From Pseudorhizobium xiangyangii (GTDB lineage Bacteria; Pseudomonadota; Alphaproteobacteria; Rhizobiales; Rhizobiaceae), in NCBI RefSeq assembly GCF_020531965.1, contig NZ_JAJAWH010000014.1, positions 81,049 to 145,048 on the forward strand: a DNA stretch of 64,000 nt. The letters are read 5' to 3'. The notes under the pieces were generated by a model. It was not told where the DNA came from. It did not search any database and saw only the letters and a program-made list of their open reading frames with translations. Below, one piece after another: positions 16,403 through 27,177 of the stretch. Position numbers and translations under genes: made by a program. Numbering within the stretch: the stretch's first letter is position 1; the number at the start of each line of letters is the position of its first letter.

Positions 16403-17998
16403 ATGGAGCGGTATGACTATATCGTGGTAGGGGCGGGGAGCGCCGGGTGCGTGCTCGCCAACCGGCTGTCCGAGGATGCGCGCAATCGCGTGCTGCTTCT
16501 GGAGGCAGGGGGCACGGACAATTACCACTGGGTCCACATTCCCGTTGGTTATCTCTATTGCATCAACAACCCGCGAACCGACTGGTGCTTCACGACGGAG
16601 AAAGAGCAGGGGCTGAACGGACGCTCGCTCTTTTACCCTCGGGGCAAGCTTCTCGGCGGCTGCTCTTCGATCAACGGCATGATCTACATGCGCGGACAGG
16701 CCCGCGATTACGATCTGTGGCGGCAGATGGGCTGCGAGGGCTGGGGCTGGGACGACATCCTTCCGTATTTCAGGAAATCCGAGGACCACTACCGCGGTTC
16801 CGACGAGATGCATGGATCGGGCGGTGAGTGGCGGGTGGAGAAGGCGCGCGTCCGCTGGGCCGTCCTCGAAGCGTTCCAGAAGGCGGCCGAAGAGGCCGGA
16901 ATTCCGATCACCGAAGACTTCAATCGCGGCACGAACGAAGGCTCCGGCTATTTCGACGTCAACCAGCGGTCCGGCATCCGCTGGAATACGGCGAAGGCCT
17001 TCCTGCGGCCCGCCAAGCGGCGTGCCAACCTAAGGGTGCTGACCAAGGCGCATGTCCGCCGGCTCATCATCGAAGAGGGCGAGGTCCGGGGTGTCGAATT
17101 TCAGCACGAAGGTGTTGCAAAGCGCGCCTACGCCTCGTGCGAAACCATTCTCAGCGCCGGCTCGATCGGCTCTCCGCATATCCTGGAACTGTCCGGCATC
17201 GGCCGTGGCGATGTTCTGCAAAACGCCGGCATCGACACGGTCAGCGAGGTGAAGGGCGTCGGAGAGAACCTGCAGGACCATCTGCAGCTTCGCATGATCT
17301 ACAAGGTGACCGGGGTGCCCACGCTCAACGAAAAGGCCTCTCGCCTGCTCGGAAAGGCAGCGATCGGCCTGGAATATGCCTTCCGCCGTTCCGGCCCGAT
17401 GTCGATGGCGCCGAGCCAGCTCGGCATCTTCACCCGCTCTGGGCCGGACAAGGAGACGCCGGACCTGCAATATCACATCCAGCCGGTCTCGCTCGACAAG
17501 TTCGGTGATCCCGTTCACGCCTTCCCGGCAATGACGGCAAGCGTGTGCAACCTGCGCCCTGAAAGCCGCGGATCGGTTCATGTGAAGAGCGCCGATTTTG
17601 CCGCCGCGCCGGCCATACAGCCGAACTACCTTTCGACAGCGGCAGACCGCGACGTGGCCGTGCGCTCGATCCGGCTGACACGGAAAATAGTCTCGGAGCC
17701 CTCTTTCGCGCGCTACCACCCGCAGGAGTACAAGCCCGGCCCCGAATACGAAACCGATGCGGATCTCGAGAAGGTTGCCGGCGACATTGGCACCACGATT
17801 TTCCATCCGGTGGGAACGGCACGGATGGGGTCGGACCCGGAAAGCGTCGTCGACCCGCGGCTGCGATTGCGGGCCTTCGGGCGGTTAAGGGTGGCAGATG
17901 CCTCGATCATGCCCAATATCGTTTCCGGCAATACCAATTCGCCGACTATCATGATTGCCGAGAAGGCGGCCGAGATGATTCTGGCCGATAGCCGATAA
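16403..17998 (+). CDS. GMC family FAD-dependent oxidoreductase (choline dehydrogenase-like)
   Basis: This flavoprotein of 531 residues should oxidise an alcohol to an aldehyde. The dinucleotide-binding motif GAGSAG lies at residues 10-15 ([20 protein letters not shown]). The GMC signatures [18 protein letters not shown] and [15 protein letters not shown] are present. The catalytic His is expected in [10 protein letters not shown] (about 467) and the Asn/His partner region in SGNTNSPT near the C-terminus. TTTGGAGG lies just before the ATG. Being in an operon with an importer, it probably acts on the imported compound or a derivative; the true substrate is unknown, and the name choline dehydrogenase would be over-specific. 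Confidence 0.9.
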   Translation: MERYDYIVVGAGSAGCVLANRLSEDARNRVLLLEAGGTDNYHWVHIPVGYLYCINNPRTDWCFTTEKEQGLNGRSLFYPRGKLLGGCSSINGMIYMRGQARDYDLWRQMGCEGWGWDDILPYFRKSEDHYRGSDEMHGSGGEWRVEKARVRWAVLEAFQKAAEEAGIPITEDFNRGTNEGSGYFDVNQRSGIRWNTAKAFLRPAKRRANLRVLTKAHVRRLIIEEGEVRGVEFQHEGVAKRAYASCETILSAGSIGSPHILELSGIGRGDVLQNAGIDTVSEVKGVGENLQDHLQLRMIYKVTGVPTLNEKASRLLGKAAIGLEYAFRRSGPMSMAPSQLGIFTRSGPDKETPDLQYHIQPVSLDKFGDPVHAFPAMTASVCNLRPESRGSVHVKSADFAAAPAIQPNYLSTAADRDVAVRSIRLTRKIVSEPSFARYHPQEYKPGPEYETDADLEKVAGDIGTTIFHPVGTARMGSDPESVVDPRLRLRAFGRLRVADASIMPNIVSGNTNSPTIMIAEKAAEMILADSR

Positions 17999-19104
17999 TG
18001 GCGGGCGACATACAGGAGATGAGCGTGAGTGATCTGGCCGGCAACACAGAGGAAGTCATTCTCGATCGTGTCGGATCGGCTGCCGTCATCCGGCTGAACC
18101 GGCCGAAGGCGCTGAACAGCATCAATCTGCCGATGGTCCAGGCCATACGTGCCGCGCTCGACGATCATGCCGACGATCCTTCCATTTCCGCCGTGGTTCT
18201 GGCGGGAGAGGGAGGCCGAGCCTTCTGTGCCGGCGGCGATATCCGGGTGCTCTTCGACATGGGCAAGGCTGACGATCCGGAAACCACCCGTTTCTGGCGC
18301 GAGGAGTTTCCGCTCAACTATGCGATATCGCACTATCCGAAGCCATTCGTGGCGTTGATGGACGGCATCACCATGGGCGGTGGCGTCGGCCTGTCTGCCC
18401 ATGGTCGCCATCGTGTCGTGACGGAACGGACACGGCTTGCCATGCCCGAGACCGGCATAGGCTATTTCCCGGACGTGGGTGCCACCTGGCTTCTGCCAAA
18501 GGCGCCGGGCGAAGTGGGAACATGGATGGGTCTGACTGGACTGGAAATCAATGGCGCCGACGCGATCTACGCGGGTCTCGCGGACGCCTGCGTTTCATCC
18601 GGGCGGTTGCCGGACATGATCGAGGCGCTTGGGGCGCTCAATGCCGAAGCGGGAGACAAGGGTGTCGAGGCGGTCATCGCGGACTTCGCAATCTCTCCCG
18701 GTCAAGGCACCCTGGAGCAGAACCGTGCACTGATCGACCGCTGCTTTGGCTTCGACACCGTAGAGGAGGTGCTGGACGCGCTCTCAGGCGAGGACGATGA
18801 TTTTGCAAGGCATGCCAGGGAAACCATCCTCAAACGGTCGCCGACGAGCCTGAAGCTCGCCTTGCGACTTATTCGGGCCGGCCGCGAGAGTTCCGGTCTT
18901 GTCGAATGCCTGGAGCGTGAATTCGCGGCAGGGCTCGAAATCCTTCGTAACCACGACTTCTACGAGGGCGTGCGTGCCGCGATCATAGACAAGGACCGGA
19001 ACCCGAAGTGGTCGCCTGCCACCCTGGCAGATGTTCAAAGCGAGAGCATCGACCGCTATCTCGGCGGCAGGCACGGCACTCTGTTCCCGGACCATCGGCT
19101 TTAG
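17998..19104 (+). CDS. Enoyl-CoA hydratase/isomerase family, 3-hydroxyisobutyryl-CoA hydrolase-like
   Basis: This crotonase-fold enzyme of about 368 residues has the features of 3-hydroxyisobutyryl-CoA hydrolase (valine breakdown) rather than a plain hydratase: AFCAGGDIRVLF, then DGITMGGGVGLSAHGRHRV, and MPETGIGYFPDVGATWLLPK, in which the Glu and Asp match the hydrolase catalytic pair. The C-terminal extension is also hydrolase-like. The start overlaps the GMC stop by one base. A GTG at 18025 with CAGGAG six bases ahead is an alternative start. Its presence fits import and breakdown of a branched carboxylate, which is inference. Confidence 0.85.
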   Translation: MAGDIQEMSVSDLAGNTEEVILDRVGSAAVIRLNRPKALNSINLPMVQAIRAALDDHADDPSISAVVLAGEGGRAFCAGGDIRVLFDMGKADDPETTRFWREEFPLNYAISHYPKPFVALMDGITMGGGVGLSAHGRHRVVTERTRLAMPETGIGYFPDVGATWLLPKAPGEVGTWMGLTGLEINGADAIYAGLADACVSSGRLPDMIEALGALNAEAGDKGVEAVIADFAISPGQGTLEQNRALIDRCFGFDTVEEVLDALSGEDDDFARHARETILKRSPTSLKLALRLIRAGRESSGLVECLEREFAAGLEILRNHDFYEGVRAAIIDKDRNPKWSPATLADVQSESIDRYLGGRHGTLFPDHRL

Positions 19105-19241
19105 CTCGGGAAAAGAGTTGCGTCTGGCTCCATAAAAGGAACAGAAATTCTAACGCGCTTCAGCTCCAGAGTTGGCGGTTTCTCGCCGCCGGTCCCGGGC
19201 CCGGATAGGTTTGCGGCATCAACGATTTACCGGAGCCTTCC

Positions 19242-20228
19242 ATGAACCGCTTCCTGATCCTCGGTACGGCACTTGCCGCCCTGTTTGCCGCGCCTGCATT
19301 CGCGCAGTCACCGACCACTCTGCTTAATGCGTCCTACGATGTCGCGCGCGAAGTCTTTGCCGCCGAGAATGAGGCATTCATCAAGCAGCACCCCGGCGTT
19401 ACCGTCGACCAGTCGCATGCCGGCACGTCGAAGCAGGCTCGCGCCATCGTCGAAGGCCTGGAGGCGGACGTCGTCACCTTCAATCAGGTCACCGACATCT
19501 CCTTCCTGGTAAAGCAGGGCTTCGTCACCGACGACTGGCAGCAGGATTTCGCCAACAGCGCGTCGCCCTTCTATTCCTTCCCGTCCTTCCTGGTGCGCGC
19601 CGGCAACCCGAAGAACATCAAGAACTGGGACGATCTTGCCCGCGACGATGTGAAGGTTGTGTTCCCGAACCCCAAGACTTCCGGTAACGCCCGCTACACG
19701 TATCTCGCTGCGGTCGCCTTTGCCAAGGAGGCCTTCGGCGGTGACGAGGAGAAGATCGAGGCGTTCATCACGAAGATCTTCGACAACGTTCCGGTCTTCG
19801 ACACCGGCGGTCGTGCGGCCACGACGACTTTCGTCGAGCGCGAGATCGGCGACGTGATCGTCACCTTCGAAGCGGAAACCCGCTCGATCGCCAAGCAGTA
19901 CGGCACCGACAAGTTTGAAAGCGTCGTTCCTTCCGTCAGCCTGCTCGCGGAGTTTCCGGTGGCGATTGTCGACAAGGTGGTCGACAAGCGCGGCTCGCGT
20001 GACCTCGCCAAGTCTTACCTCGACTTCCTCTACACGGAACAAGGCCAGCGGATCGCAGCCGAATTCGGCCATCGTGTCCACAACGAAAAAATCTCCACCG
20101 AATTCAAGGACGAGTTCCCTGAAATCCGGCTGGTGACTGTCGAGGATGTCTTCGGTGGTTGGCCGAAGGTTCAGGAAGAACACTTCGCCTCCGGTGCAGC
20201 CCTCGACAAGATCTACGGCAGCCGGTAA
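19242..20228 (+). CDS. sbp: Sulfate ABC transporter substrate-binding protein
   Basis: This periplasmic sulfate/thiosulfate-binding protein of 328 residues has a Sec signal peptide MNRFLILGTALAALFAAPAFA. The mature part has the family motifs LLNASYDVAREVFAAEN, QSHAGTSKQARAIVEGL (sulfate-contacting Ser/Gly region), ADVVTFNQVTDI and FPNPKTSGNARYTYL. It heads the cysT-cysW-cysA genes but is separated from them by a 77-base spacer with a stem-loop. The 137-base upstream gap should contain the promoter; I see no recognisable riboswitch or CysB site there. Confidence 0.93.
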   Translation: MNRFLILGTALAALFAAPAFAQSPTTLLNASYDVAREVFAAENEAFIKQHPGVTVDQSHAGTSKQARAIVEGLEADVVTFNQVTDISFLVKQGFVTDDWQQDFANSASPFYSFPSFLVRAGNPKNIKNWDDLARDDVKVVFPNPKTSGNARYTYLAAVAFAKEAFGGDEEKIEAFITKIFDNVPVFDTGGRAATTTFVEREIGDVIVTFEAETRSIAKQYGTDKFESVVPSVSLLAEFPVAIVDKVVDKRGSRDLAKSYLDFLYTEQGQRIAAEFGHRVHNEKISTEFKDEFPEIRLVTVEDVFGGWPKVQEEHFASGAALDKIYGSR

Positions 20229-20250
20229 TCGCACCCTGTCAAGATTGAAG

Positions 20251-20274
20251 CCCGGCGGATGAAAGTCTGCCGGG
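20251..20274 (+). other. Intercistronic stem-loop between sbp and cysT
   Basis: CCCGGCGGA and TCTGCCGGG pair over nine positions (one G-U) around TGAAAG. There is no T-run, so it may act as an mRNA stability element or a weak attenuator, keeping binding protein in excess over permease. Confidence 0.6.
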
Positions 20275-20305
20275 TCCTGCTGTTCATGGACCTGGAAATC
20301 TACGC

Positions 20306-21127
20306 TTGAAACGTAATGTGCTGCCGGGCCTGCCTCTGTCACTCGGCGTGACGCTCTTCTATGTCGGCCTGATCGTCGTGTTGCCGCTGGCTGCGCTTGC
20401 CTTCAAGGCTGCGAGCCTCGGCCCGTCGGACTATTGGGCGATCATTTCCTCACCGCGCGCCGTGGCGAGCTATCGGGTCACGGTATTGTGCGCCCTTGGG
20501 GCAACGGTGTTCAACCTCGTCTTCGGGCTGGCACTTGCCTGGGTGCTGACACGGTACCGCTTTCCCGGCTGGCGCTTCGTCGATGCTATGGTCGACCTGC
20601 CATTTGCACTGCCGACTGCCGTGGCCGGCATCTCGTTGACCGCGCTGTTTGCGAGCAACGGCTGGTTCGGTTCCGTGCTTGCCGATTTCGGCATCAAGGT
20701 TGCCTACACTCCGCTCGGCATCATGGTGGCGATGGCCTTCACAAGCCTGCCTTTCATCGTGCGGACGGTCCAGCCGGTTCTTGAAGATCTCGACCCGGCG
20801 CTCGAGGAAGCGGCGCAGTCGCTCGGCGGAAGCGACTGGACGATTTTCCGCAAGGTCATCCTGCCGCTGCTGACGCCCGCAATTCTTGCCGGACTGTCGC
20901 TTTCCTTCGCCCGCTCGCTCGGTGAATTCGGCGCGATCATCTTCATCGCCGGCAACCAACCGATGTCGACCGAGATCACCGCATTGCTCGTCTTCATCCG
21001 GCTCGAGGAGTACGACTACCAGGCAGCGGCAGCGATTGCCTCCGTTCTCTTGATCACCGCCTTCGTCATGCTGGCCGTCACCAACATCCTGCAGGCCCGC
21101 GCCCTGCGCTATACGGTGAGGAGCTGA
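20306..21127 (+). CDS. cysT: Sulfate ABC transporter permease CysT
   Basis: This inner-membrane permease of 273 residues has six predicted helices. The start is most likely TTG at 20306 (MKRNVLPGLPLSLGVTLFYVG) because no ATG precedes the first helix; GTG 20318 is an alternative. The EAA loop reads LEEAAQSLGGSDWTIFRKVILPLLTPAI, where the ATPase docks, and ARSLGEFGAIIFIAGN is typical of CysT. It is two bases from cysW. Confidence 0.92.
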   Translation: MKRNVLPGLPLSLGVTLFYVGLIVVLPLAALAFKAASLGPSDYWAIISSPRAVASYRVTVLCALGATVFNLVFGLALAWVLTRYRFPGWRFVDAMVDLPFALPTAVAGISLTALFASNGWFGSVLADFGIKVAYTPLGIMVAMAFTSLPFIVRTVQPVLEDLDPALEEAAQSLGGSDWTIFRKVILPLLTPAILAGLSLSFARSLGEFGAIIFIAGNQPMSTEITALLVFIRLEEYDYQAAAAIASVLLITAFVMLAVTNILQARALRYTVRS

Positions 21128-21129
21128 CG

Positions 21130-22026
21130 ATGAGCGCCATTCGTACGGGTAGAAAGCCGCCGCGTGTCGGGGACAACCCGCTTTTCCGGGGGCTGCTGAT
21201 CGGCATCGTGTTGATTGTCGGCGCCATCCTTGTTCTCGCACCGCTCATCCTCATCGGGTTTCAGGCGTTCTCGGATGGTTGGCGCGTCTATGCCTCCACG
21301 CTGGTCCACCCGGATACGCGCCACGCCATCCTTCTGACGGTGATCACGGCGCTGATCGCCGTTCCGATCAACACGATCTTCGGAATCGCCGCTGCCTGGG
21401 CAATCACCAAGTTCGATTTTCCGGGGCGTCGCTTCCTGCTCGTCCTGATCGAAATCCCGTTCTCCATCTCTCCGATCGTCGCGGGCGTCGCCTATCTCTT
21501 CGTCTACGGGCTGCAGGGGTTGTTCGGGCCGGTTCTCGATACCTACGAGATCAAGATCCTGTTTGCATTGCCAGGTATCATTCTCGCGTCGATGTTCGTC
21601 ACGGCTCCATTCGTTGCGCGTGAACTCATTCCGTTGATGCAGGCGCAGGGTCGTGATCTCGAAGAGGCGGCAACGTCGCTTGGCGCATCGGGATGGCGCA
21701 CGTTCCTGACCGTCACGCTGCCGAACATCAAATGGGCGCTGCTTTACGGCGTCGTGCTCTGCAATGCCCGCGTCATGGGCGAATTCGGCGCCGTTTCCGT
21801 CGTCTCCGGAAATATACGCGGCCAGACGAACACGCTGCCGCTGCATATCGAGCTTCTTTACCACGACTATCAGGCTGCCGGGGCTTTCGCATCCGCATCC
21901 ATCCTGGCGATCCTCGCCGTCATTACCATCATTGCGAAAGTGGCGCTGGAGCGTCAGGGCGCGGGTCGCGTGCCTCGCCCTGCGCTCGTTACCCAGGTTG
22001 CAGTTGCTTCGGAGACCAAGCCATGA
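21130..22026 (+). CDS. cysW: Sulfate ABC transporter permease CysW
   Basis: This second permease has 298 residues. It has the EAA loop [31 protein letters not shown] and the CysW-type stretch [29 protein letters not shown]. The N-terminal segment before the first helix is polar and basic. The gene overlaps cysA by four bases, so translation is probably coupled. Confidence 0.93.
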   Translation: MSAIRTGRKPPRVGDNPLFRGLLIGIVLIVGAILVLAPLILIGFQAFSDGWRVYASTLVHPDTRHAILLTVITALIAVPINTIFGIAAAWAITKFDFPGRRFLLVLIEIPFSISPIVAGVAYLFVYGLQGLFGPVLDTYEIKILFALPGIILASMFVTAPFVARELIPLMQAQGRDLEEAATSLGASGWRTFLTVTLPNIKWALLYGVVLCNARVMGEFGAVSVVSGNIRGQTNTLPLHIELLYHDYQAAGAFASASILAILAVITIIAKVALERQGAGRVPRPALVTQVAVASETKP

Positions 22027-23042
22027 AGATCCGTCTCGACCGCGTCGTCAAGACGTTCAACACCTTCCGCGCCGTCAAGGACGTGTCGCTCGATATCGAG
22101 AGCGGTGAACTGGTTGCGCTGCTCGGGCCGTCCGGCTCCGGCAAGACCACCATTCTGCGCATGGTTGCCGGTCTCGAATATGCCGACGGCGGCCACATCT
22201 ACTTCGGCGAGCAGGATGCCACCGACATTCCGGTTCGTGATCGTGGTGTCGGTTTCGTCTTCCAGCACTACGCGCTCTTCCCGCACATGACGGTTGCGGA
22301 AAACATTGCCTTCGGCATGAAGGTCTCCAAGGTGAAGCGTGAGAAGGCGGAGATCGCGTCGCGCGTGGAGGACCTTCTCCGCCTTGTCCGACTGGAGGGG
22401 CTGGGTGGCCGGTTTCCCGCGCAGATTTCGGGTGGGCAGCGGCAGCGTGTGGCTCTCGCGCGCGCATTGGCAGTCGACCCGAAAGTGCTTCTGCTCGACG
22501 AGCCGTTCGGCGCTCTCGACGCCAATGTACGACGCGATCTCCGCCGCTGGCTGCGCGAGATTCACGACGAGCTTGGCATTACCACGCTGTTCGTTACGCA
22601 TGACCAGGAAGAGGCGCTCGATCTCGCTGACCGGGTGGTTATCCTGAACGAGGGCCAGATCGTCCAGCAGGGTACGCCGGAGCAGGTGTGCCGCGACCCG
22701 AAGTCCGCCTTCGTCACGCGCTTCCTCGGCGACGCCAACCGGCTGTCGGCTGAGGTTCGTGGCGGCATAGCCTATGCGGGAGGCGCGTCCATTGCCGCCG
22801 GTGATTTGGCCGACGGTGCCGCCGAGCTTTATGCGCGGCCGGGCGATTTGTCCTGGTCGCAGGAAGGGCCAGGTATTGCGGCATCCATCACCCGCGTGCT
22901 GGACCGTCCGGGCGGGCGTCGCGTGATCACCATCACCACGGACGGCGATCATCTGGAGTTTGATGTGGAGCCCGAGCTTTCGGTGCGCGCGGGGCAGCAG
23001 GGTTATGTGAGCCTGCGTCGCGCACAGGTGTTTGCTGTCTGA
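22023..23042 (+). CDS. cysA: Sulfate/thiosulfate import ATP-binding protein CysA
   Basis: This ATPase of 339 residues has Walker A GPSGSGKT (about 35-42), Q-loop [21 protein letters not shown], signature [15 protein letters not shown], Walker [14 protein letters not shown] and a C-terminal TOBE-type extension (from about 235) as in CysA/PotA ATPases. The ATG at 22023 lies within the last codons of cysW. It is the last gene of the sulfate operon and is followed by a strong terminator. Confidence 0.94.
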   Translation: MKIRLDRVVKTFNTFRAVKDVSLDIESGELVALLGPSGSGKTTILRMVAGLEYADGGHIYFGEQDATDIPVRDRGVGFVFQHYALFPHMTVAENIAFGMKVSKVKREKAEIASRVEDLLRLVRLEGLGGRFPAQISGGQRQRVALARALAVDPKVLLLDEPFGALDANVRRDLRRWLREIHDELGITTLFVTHDQEEALDLADRVVILNEGQIVQQGTPEQVCRDPKSAFVTRFLGDANRLSAEVRGGIAYAGGASIAAGDLADGAAELYARPGDLSWSQEGPGIAASITRVLDRPGGRRVITITTDGDHLEFDVEPELSVRAGQQGYVSLRRAQVFAV

Positions 23043-23067
23043 TTGTGAGGCAAGCGCATAAATACAA

Positions 23068-23097
23068 AGAGGCCGGCGGAGCGATCCGCCGGCCTCT
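23068..23097. terminator. Terminator shared by cysA and the dehydrogenase gene
   Basis: AGAGGCCGGCGGA-GCGA-TCCGCCGGCCTCT is a perfect 13-base stem with a tetraloop, followed by TAGTTTGT on the plus strand. It lies between convergent genes. Confidence 0.88.
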
Positions 23098-23114
23098 TAG
23101 TTTGTACCGGTAAC

Positions 23115-24551
23115 TCAGTTCATCTGGGTGACGAAGCGAGTTTCCAGATAGGCTTCGACCGCTTCCGAGCCGCCTTCCGTGCCGTAGCCGGAATCCTTGA
23201 TGCCGCCGAACGGCACTTCCGGAATGGCCAGGCCGTTGTGATTGATCGTGAGCATGCCGGCCTCCATGTGGCGGCTGAGCGCATGCGCGGTCTTCACCGA
23301 GCCGGTAAACGCGTAGGATGCGAGACCGAAGGGCAGGCGGTTTGCTTCTTCCAGTGCATCTTCAAGGCTGGAGAAGCGATTGACGATCGCCAGCGGACCG
23401 AAGGGCTCGTCGTTCATCATCTTGGCCGAGGTGGGAACGTCGGCCAGTACCGTCGGCTCGAAGAAGTACCCCTTGTTGCCGATGCGCTTGCCGCCGGTCT
23501 TCAGCGTGGCGCCGTGGCTGACCGCGTCGTGGATCATGTCTTCCATGGCCGGGATGCGGCGGTCGTTGGCAAGCGGGCCCATTCCGATGCCGTCCTCCAG
23601 TCCGTTGCCGACCTTGAGAGCTTCTGCGGCCTTCACGAAGCCTTCGAGGAACTTGTCGGCAATGCCTTCCTGAACGAGGAAGCGCGTCGGCGCGACACAG
23701 ACCTGGCCGGCATTGCGGAACTTGGAGCCCGCGGTAACCTCGATCGCCTTTTCCAGATCGGCGTCGTCGAAGATGATCGCCGGCGCGTGGCCGCCCAGTT
23801 CCATCGTGGCGCGCTTCATGTGCTTGCCGGCCAGTGCCGCGAGATGCTTGCCGACCGGGGTCGAGCCGGTGAACGAGATCTTGCGGATGATGGGGTGCGA
23901 GATGAGGTATTCGGAGATTTCAGCGGGGATGCCATAGACGAGATTGACCACGCCTGCGGGCACGCCCGCATCGGCGAAGGCACGGATCAGTTCGGCTGGC
24001 GAAGCCGGGGTTTCTTCCGGTGCCTTGACGATGATCGAGCAACCGGTGGAAACCGCAGCGGAGAGCTTGCGGACGATCTGGTTGATCGGGAAGTTCCACG
24101 GTGTGAAGGCGGCAACGGGGCCGACCGGCAACTTGATGGCCATCTGCGACACGCCGCTGAAGCGCGATGGGATGACCTGGCCATAGGTACGGCGTGCTTC
24201 TTCGGCGAACCAGTCGATCGTGTCGGCCGCACCCATGATTTCCATCTTGGATTGCCCCAGCGGCTTACCCTGTTCGCGGGTCATCACGTAGGCGATCGCA
24301 TCGACTCGCGAGCGCAGGATGTCGGCGGCCTTGCGCATCATCTTGGAGCGATCGAAAGCAGACGTCTCGCGCCAGATCTTGAAGCCCTTGTCAGCAGCCT
24401 CCAGCGCCAGATCGAGATCTGCCTTGCGGGCATGCGCTATCTTGCCGATTACCTCTTCCGTCGCCGGGTCGATGACCGGCAGCGTCTCGCCGCCAATGGC
24501 ATCGCGCCACGTGCCGTTGATGAAAAGCTGAACGTCGGGATAGCTGTGCAT
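23115..24551 (-). CDS. gabD: NAD(P)-dependent succinate/glutarate-semialdehyde dehydrogenase
   Basis: This aldehyde dehydrogenase of 478 residues oxidises a dicarboxylic semialdehyde to the diacid. The catalytic Cys285 is in [14 protein letters not shown] and the general base Glu251 in MELGGHAP; the cofactor-site stretch [10 protein letters not shown] and [10 protein letters not shown] are present. The start is set at the ATG with AAGGT eight bases ahead; an ATG five codons upstream lacks a ribosome site. GabD and DavD enzymes are hard to tell apart. The next gene is a glutaryl-CoA dehydrogenase, which favours glutarate semialdehyde (lysine/5-aminovalerate breakdown) over GABA use, though this is inference from context. 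A terminator separates the two genes. Confidence 0.88.
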   Translation of the reverse strand: MHSYPDVQLFINGTWRDAIGGETLPVIDPATEEVIGKIAHARKADLDLALEAADKGFKIWRETSAFDRSKMMRKAADILRSRVDAIAYVMTREQGKPLGQSKMEIMGAADTIDWFAEEARRTYGQVIPSRFSGVSQMAIKLPVGPVAAFTPWNFPINQIVRKLSAAVSTGCSIIVKAPEETPASPAELIRAFADAGVPAGVVNLVYGIPAEISEYLISHPIIRKISFTGSTPVGKHLAALAGKHMKRATMELGGHAPAIIFDDADLEKAIEVTAGSKFRNAGQVCVAPTRFLVQEGIADKFLEGFVKAAEALKVGNGLEDGIGMGPLANDRRIPAMEDMIHDAVSHGATLKTGGKRIGNKGYFFEPTVLADVPTSAKMMNDEPFGPLAIVNRFSSLEDALEEANRLPFGLASYAFTGSVKTAHALSRHMEAGMLTINHNGLAIPEVPFGGIKDSGYGTEGGSEAVEAYLETRFVTQMN

Positions 24552-24779
24552 GGAATGGACCTTCATTGCGAGTGGGCGTCATATCTGGTTGGCGCCTGGA
24601 CGGGCGGCTGCAACGTCGGTGCTTGGGAGAACGCTGCCGCTGCTGCCGGGAACATAGGGACTAATTTTGACCGCCGTTTGAAGCGGGAGGAGCGAGATGC
24701 CTCGCATGTCCTATGTAGGACGCCGGCGCCGATGATCCAAGACGCAGTTGTCAGACAACGCAGAAATTGCTGTGAAGAA

Positions 24780-24807
24780 TGGTCGGCCGCGATAACGCGG
24801 CCGACCA
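24780..24807 (-). terminator. Terminator after the glutaryl-CoA dehydrogenase gene
   Basis: TGGTCGGCCGCG and its perfect 12-base complement flank a four-base loop. On the minus strand TTCTTC follows. The rest of the 24552-24826 gap shows no gene and should hold the dehydrogenase promoter. Confidence 0.82.
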
Positions 24808-24826
24808 TAGGCCGACCACGGATTGA

Positions 24827-26014
24827 TCAGAAGAACGCCTGAATGCCGGTTTGCGCGCGGCCGAGGATGAGAGCATGGACGTCATGCGTACCCTCGTAGG
24901 TGTTGACCGTCTCGAGGTTCTGCGAGTGACGCATGACGTGGTACTCGATCTGGATACCGTTGCCGCCGTGCATGTCACGGGCCTGACGGGCAATATCCAG
25001 GGCCTTGCCGCAATTGTTGCGTTTGACGATGGAGATCATCTCGGGAGCCATCTTGTGCTCGTCCATCAAGCGGCCGACGCGGAGCGACGCCTGAAGTCCG
25101 AGAGCGATCTCCGTCTGCATGTCTGCGAGCTTCTTCTGGTAGAGCTGCATTCCTGCAAGCGGCTTACCGAACTGCTTGCGATCGAGGCCGTACTGGCGGG
25201 CGCGGAGCCAGCAGTCTTCCGCCGCGCCCATGACGCCCCAGGAAATGCCGTAGCGGGCGCGGTTGAGGCAGCCGAAAGGTCCTTTAAGACCTGAAACGTT
25301 GGGGAGCAGCGCATCCTCGCCGACTTCCACGCCGTCCATGACGATTTCGCCGGTGATCGAGGCGCGCAACGACAGCTTGCCGCCGATCTTGGGGGCGGAC
25401 AGGCCCTTCATGCCCTTTTCGAGCACGAAGCCGCGGATCTCGTTGTTATGGGCTTCGGACTTCGCCCAGACGACGAAGACATCGGCGATCGGGGAGTTGG
25501 AGATCCACATCTTGGCGCCGCGCAGGCGGTAGCCGCCCTCGATCTTCTCCGCGCGCGTCTTCATGCCGCCCGGATCGGAACCGGCATCCGGCTCTGTCAG
25601 GCCGAAACAGCCGATCAGTTCGCCGGAAACGAGACCCGGCAGGTACTTGTCCTTCTGCTCCTCGGAGCCGTAGGCGTAGATCGGGTAGATCACCAGTGAC
25701 GACTGGACGCTCATCATAGACCGATAGCCGCTATCGATGCGTTCTACTTCGCGCGCTACGAGGCCGTAGGCGACGTAGCTTGCATCGGCGGCGCCGTATT
25801 TTTCCGGCAGCGTTACGCCGAGAAGCCCGGCCTGGCCCATCAGCCGGAACAGTTCCGGCTCGGACGCCTCGTTCAGATAGGCTTCCTGCACACGTGGCAG
25901 CAATTCCGATTTGCTGAAGGCTGCGGCCGAGTCACGGATCATCCGCTCTTCATCCGAAAGCTGCTCTTCAAGTAGAAAGGGGTCGTTCCAGGAAAATGCC
26001 GCGCGTCCGCTCAC
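24827..26014 (-). CDS. gcdH: Glutaryl-CoA dehydrogenase (acyl-CoA dehydrogenase family)
   Basis: This FAD enzyme of 395 residues oxidises and decarboxylates glutaryl-CoA to crotonyl-CoA in lysine and tryptophan breakdown. The C-terminal [18 protein letters not shown] carries Glu374, the catalytic base in the sequence context specific to glutaryl-CoA dehydrogenases. [17 protein letters not shown] and [16 protein letters not shown] are typical flavin and substrate regions. The start is GTG 26014, because GGAGG lies eight bases ahead and the protein then has the family length; upstream in-frame codons to 26083 lack support. It is divergent from the LysR gene at 26110, a likely regulator. Confidence 0.9.
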   Translation of the reverse strand: MSGRAAFSWNDPFLLEEQLSDEERMIRDSAAAFSKSELLPRVQEAYLNEASEPELFRLMGQAGLLGVTLPEKYGAADASYVAYGLVAREVERIDSGYRSMMSVQSSLVIYPIYAYGSEEQKDKYLPGLVSGELIGCFGLTEPDAGSDPGGMKTRAEKIEGGYRLRGAKMWISNSPIADVFVVWAKSEAHNNEIRGFVLEKGMKGLSAPKIGGKLSLRASITGEIVMDGVEVGEDALLPNVSGLKGPFGCLNRARYGISWGVMGAAEDCWLRARQYGLDRKQFGKPLAGMQLYQKKLADMQTEIALGLQASLRVGRLMDEHKMAPEMISIVKRNNCGKALDIARQARDMHGGNGIQIEYHVMRHSQNLETVNTYEGTHDVHALILGRAQTGIQAFF

Positions 26015-26109
26015 AAGTATGCCTCCAGTTTGGAGCTCGATTATCGATGACGTCTTGTCTATCGGCAAGGCGCGTTTACTCATTAGGGCATGATTGATAG
26101 TAATAGACC

Positions 26110-27030
26110 ATGAGCACTCTGAGCCGCCGTCTCCTGCCGTCTACCGCCGCGCTTGCCGCCTTCGAGTCGGTTGCGCGCCTGCGCAGTTTTTCCGTGGCGG
26201 CCGAAGAGCTCGCACTTACGCAAGGGGCCATAAGTCGGCAGGTTTCGGGCCTGGAGGAGCTTCTGGGCGTTCTGCTTTTTGAAAGGACGAGCCGTGGCGT
26301 CATACTGACGTCGGTAGGCGCGGATTATGCGAAATCAGTCGGAGCGGCGCTGTCGCAGATCCGATCGGCATCGCTGCAGGCCATGACCAAACGGCATAGC
26401 GATACGCTCAATCTTGCCATCCTGCCAACCTTTGGCACGCGTTGGCTGATGCCGCGCATTCCGAGTTTCGTGGCTCGGCACCCGGAGATCACGCTGAACT
26501 TCGCCACACGCATCGGCGTCTTCGATTTCGACCGCGACGGCATCGACATTGCCATCCACATCGGCCAGCCGGACTGGCCGGGAGCCGACTGCACCTTTCT
26601 GATGGAGGAGATGGTGGCGCCGGTCTGCAGTCAGGCCTTTCTCGATAGCCATCCGGTCAAGGAGCCACGGGACATTCTGGCATTGCCGCTCTTGCACATG
26701 GCATCCCGACCGGGAGCGTGGAGCCACTGGTTCCAGAGCCTCGGGCTGTCGGGTGCCACATCGCAGGGAATGCGGTTCGAGCAGTTTTCCAATGTCGCGC
26801 AGGCCTGTGCGGCCGGGCTCGGCGTGGCCTTGATGCCGCTGTTCCTCATCGATTCCGAGCTGGCGAGCGGGCAGATCGTGCAGGCCTATCCTCATCAGGT
26901 CCGAAGCCCCAGCGCCTACTATGCCGTGGCGCCGTTGACCAAGACCGATTTCCGGCCGGTCGTGGCATTCCGCTCTTGGTTGCTGGAGGAAGTCGAGCGC
27001 TACCGCGGCGGTGAAGTGATGGCTTGGTAG
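26110..27030 (+). CDS. LysR family regulator (GcvA-like)
   Basis: This regulator of 306 residues starts [20 protein letters not shown], which with [27 protein letters not shown] forms the winged helix-turn-helix of the GcvA subgroup. The effector domain begins near residue 95. It is divergent from gcdH across a 95-base gap and may control lysine/glutarate breakdown. No clear LysR operator was found in the gap. The same-strand dipeptidase gene starts 148 bases downstream. Confidence 0.87.
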   Translation: MSTLSRRLLPSTAALAAFESVARLRSFSVAAEELALTQGAISRQVSGLEELLGVLLFERTSRGVILTSVGADYAKSVGAALSQIRSASLQAMTKRHSDTLNLAILPTFGTRWLMPRIPSFVARHPEITLNFATRIGVFDFDRDGIDIAIHIGQPDWPGADCTFLMEEMVAPVCSQAFLDSHPVKEPRDILALPLLHMASRPGAWSHWFQSLGLSGATSQGMRFEQFSNVAQACAAGLGVALMPLFLIDSELASGQIVQAYPHQVRSPSAYYAVAPLTKTDFRPVVAFRSWLLEEVERYRGGEVMAW

Positions 27031-27177
27031 GACAGCATGTGCGTCGTTATGACGTAGCAGGCCCGTTGGAGGGCGATGCGGAAAATGCGCATTCCTCCCT
27101 TGCGGTCGAGGGCGAGGCCGCTAGGATTATCGCCACAAATCACTTCAAGCGGTTTTCTCCACAATCAGGATATGCGA

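Noticed and set aside
19105-19241. Riboswitch (SAM-type) upstream of the sulfate operon
   Set aside because: I could not find a pseudoknot or conserved core; only short G/C-rich inverted repeats are present.
24651-24678. GGAAC followed by CGTT in the gap between the two dehydrogenase genes
   Set aside because: Spacing is more than 20 bases, outside the 16-17 accepted for EcfG.
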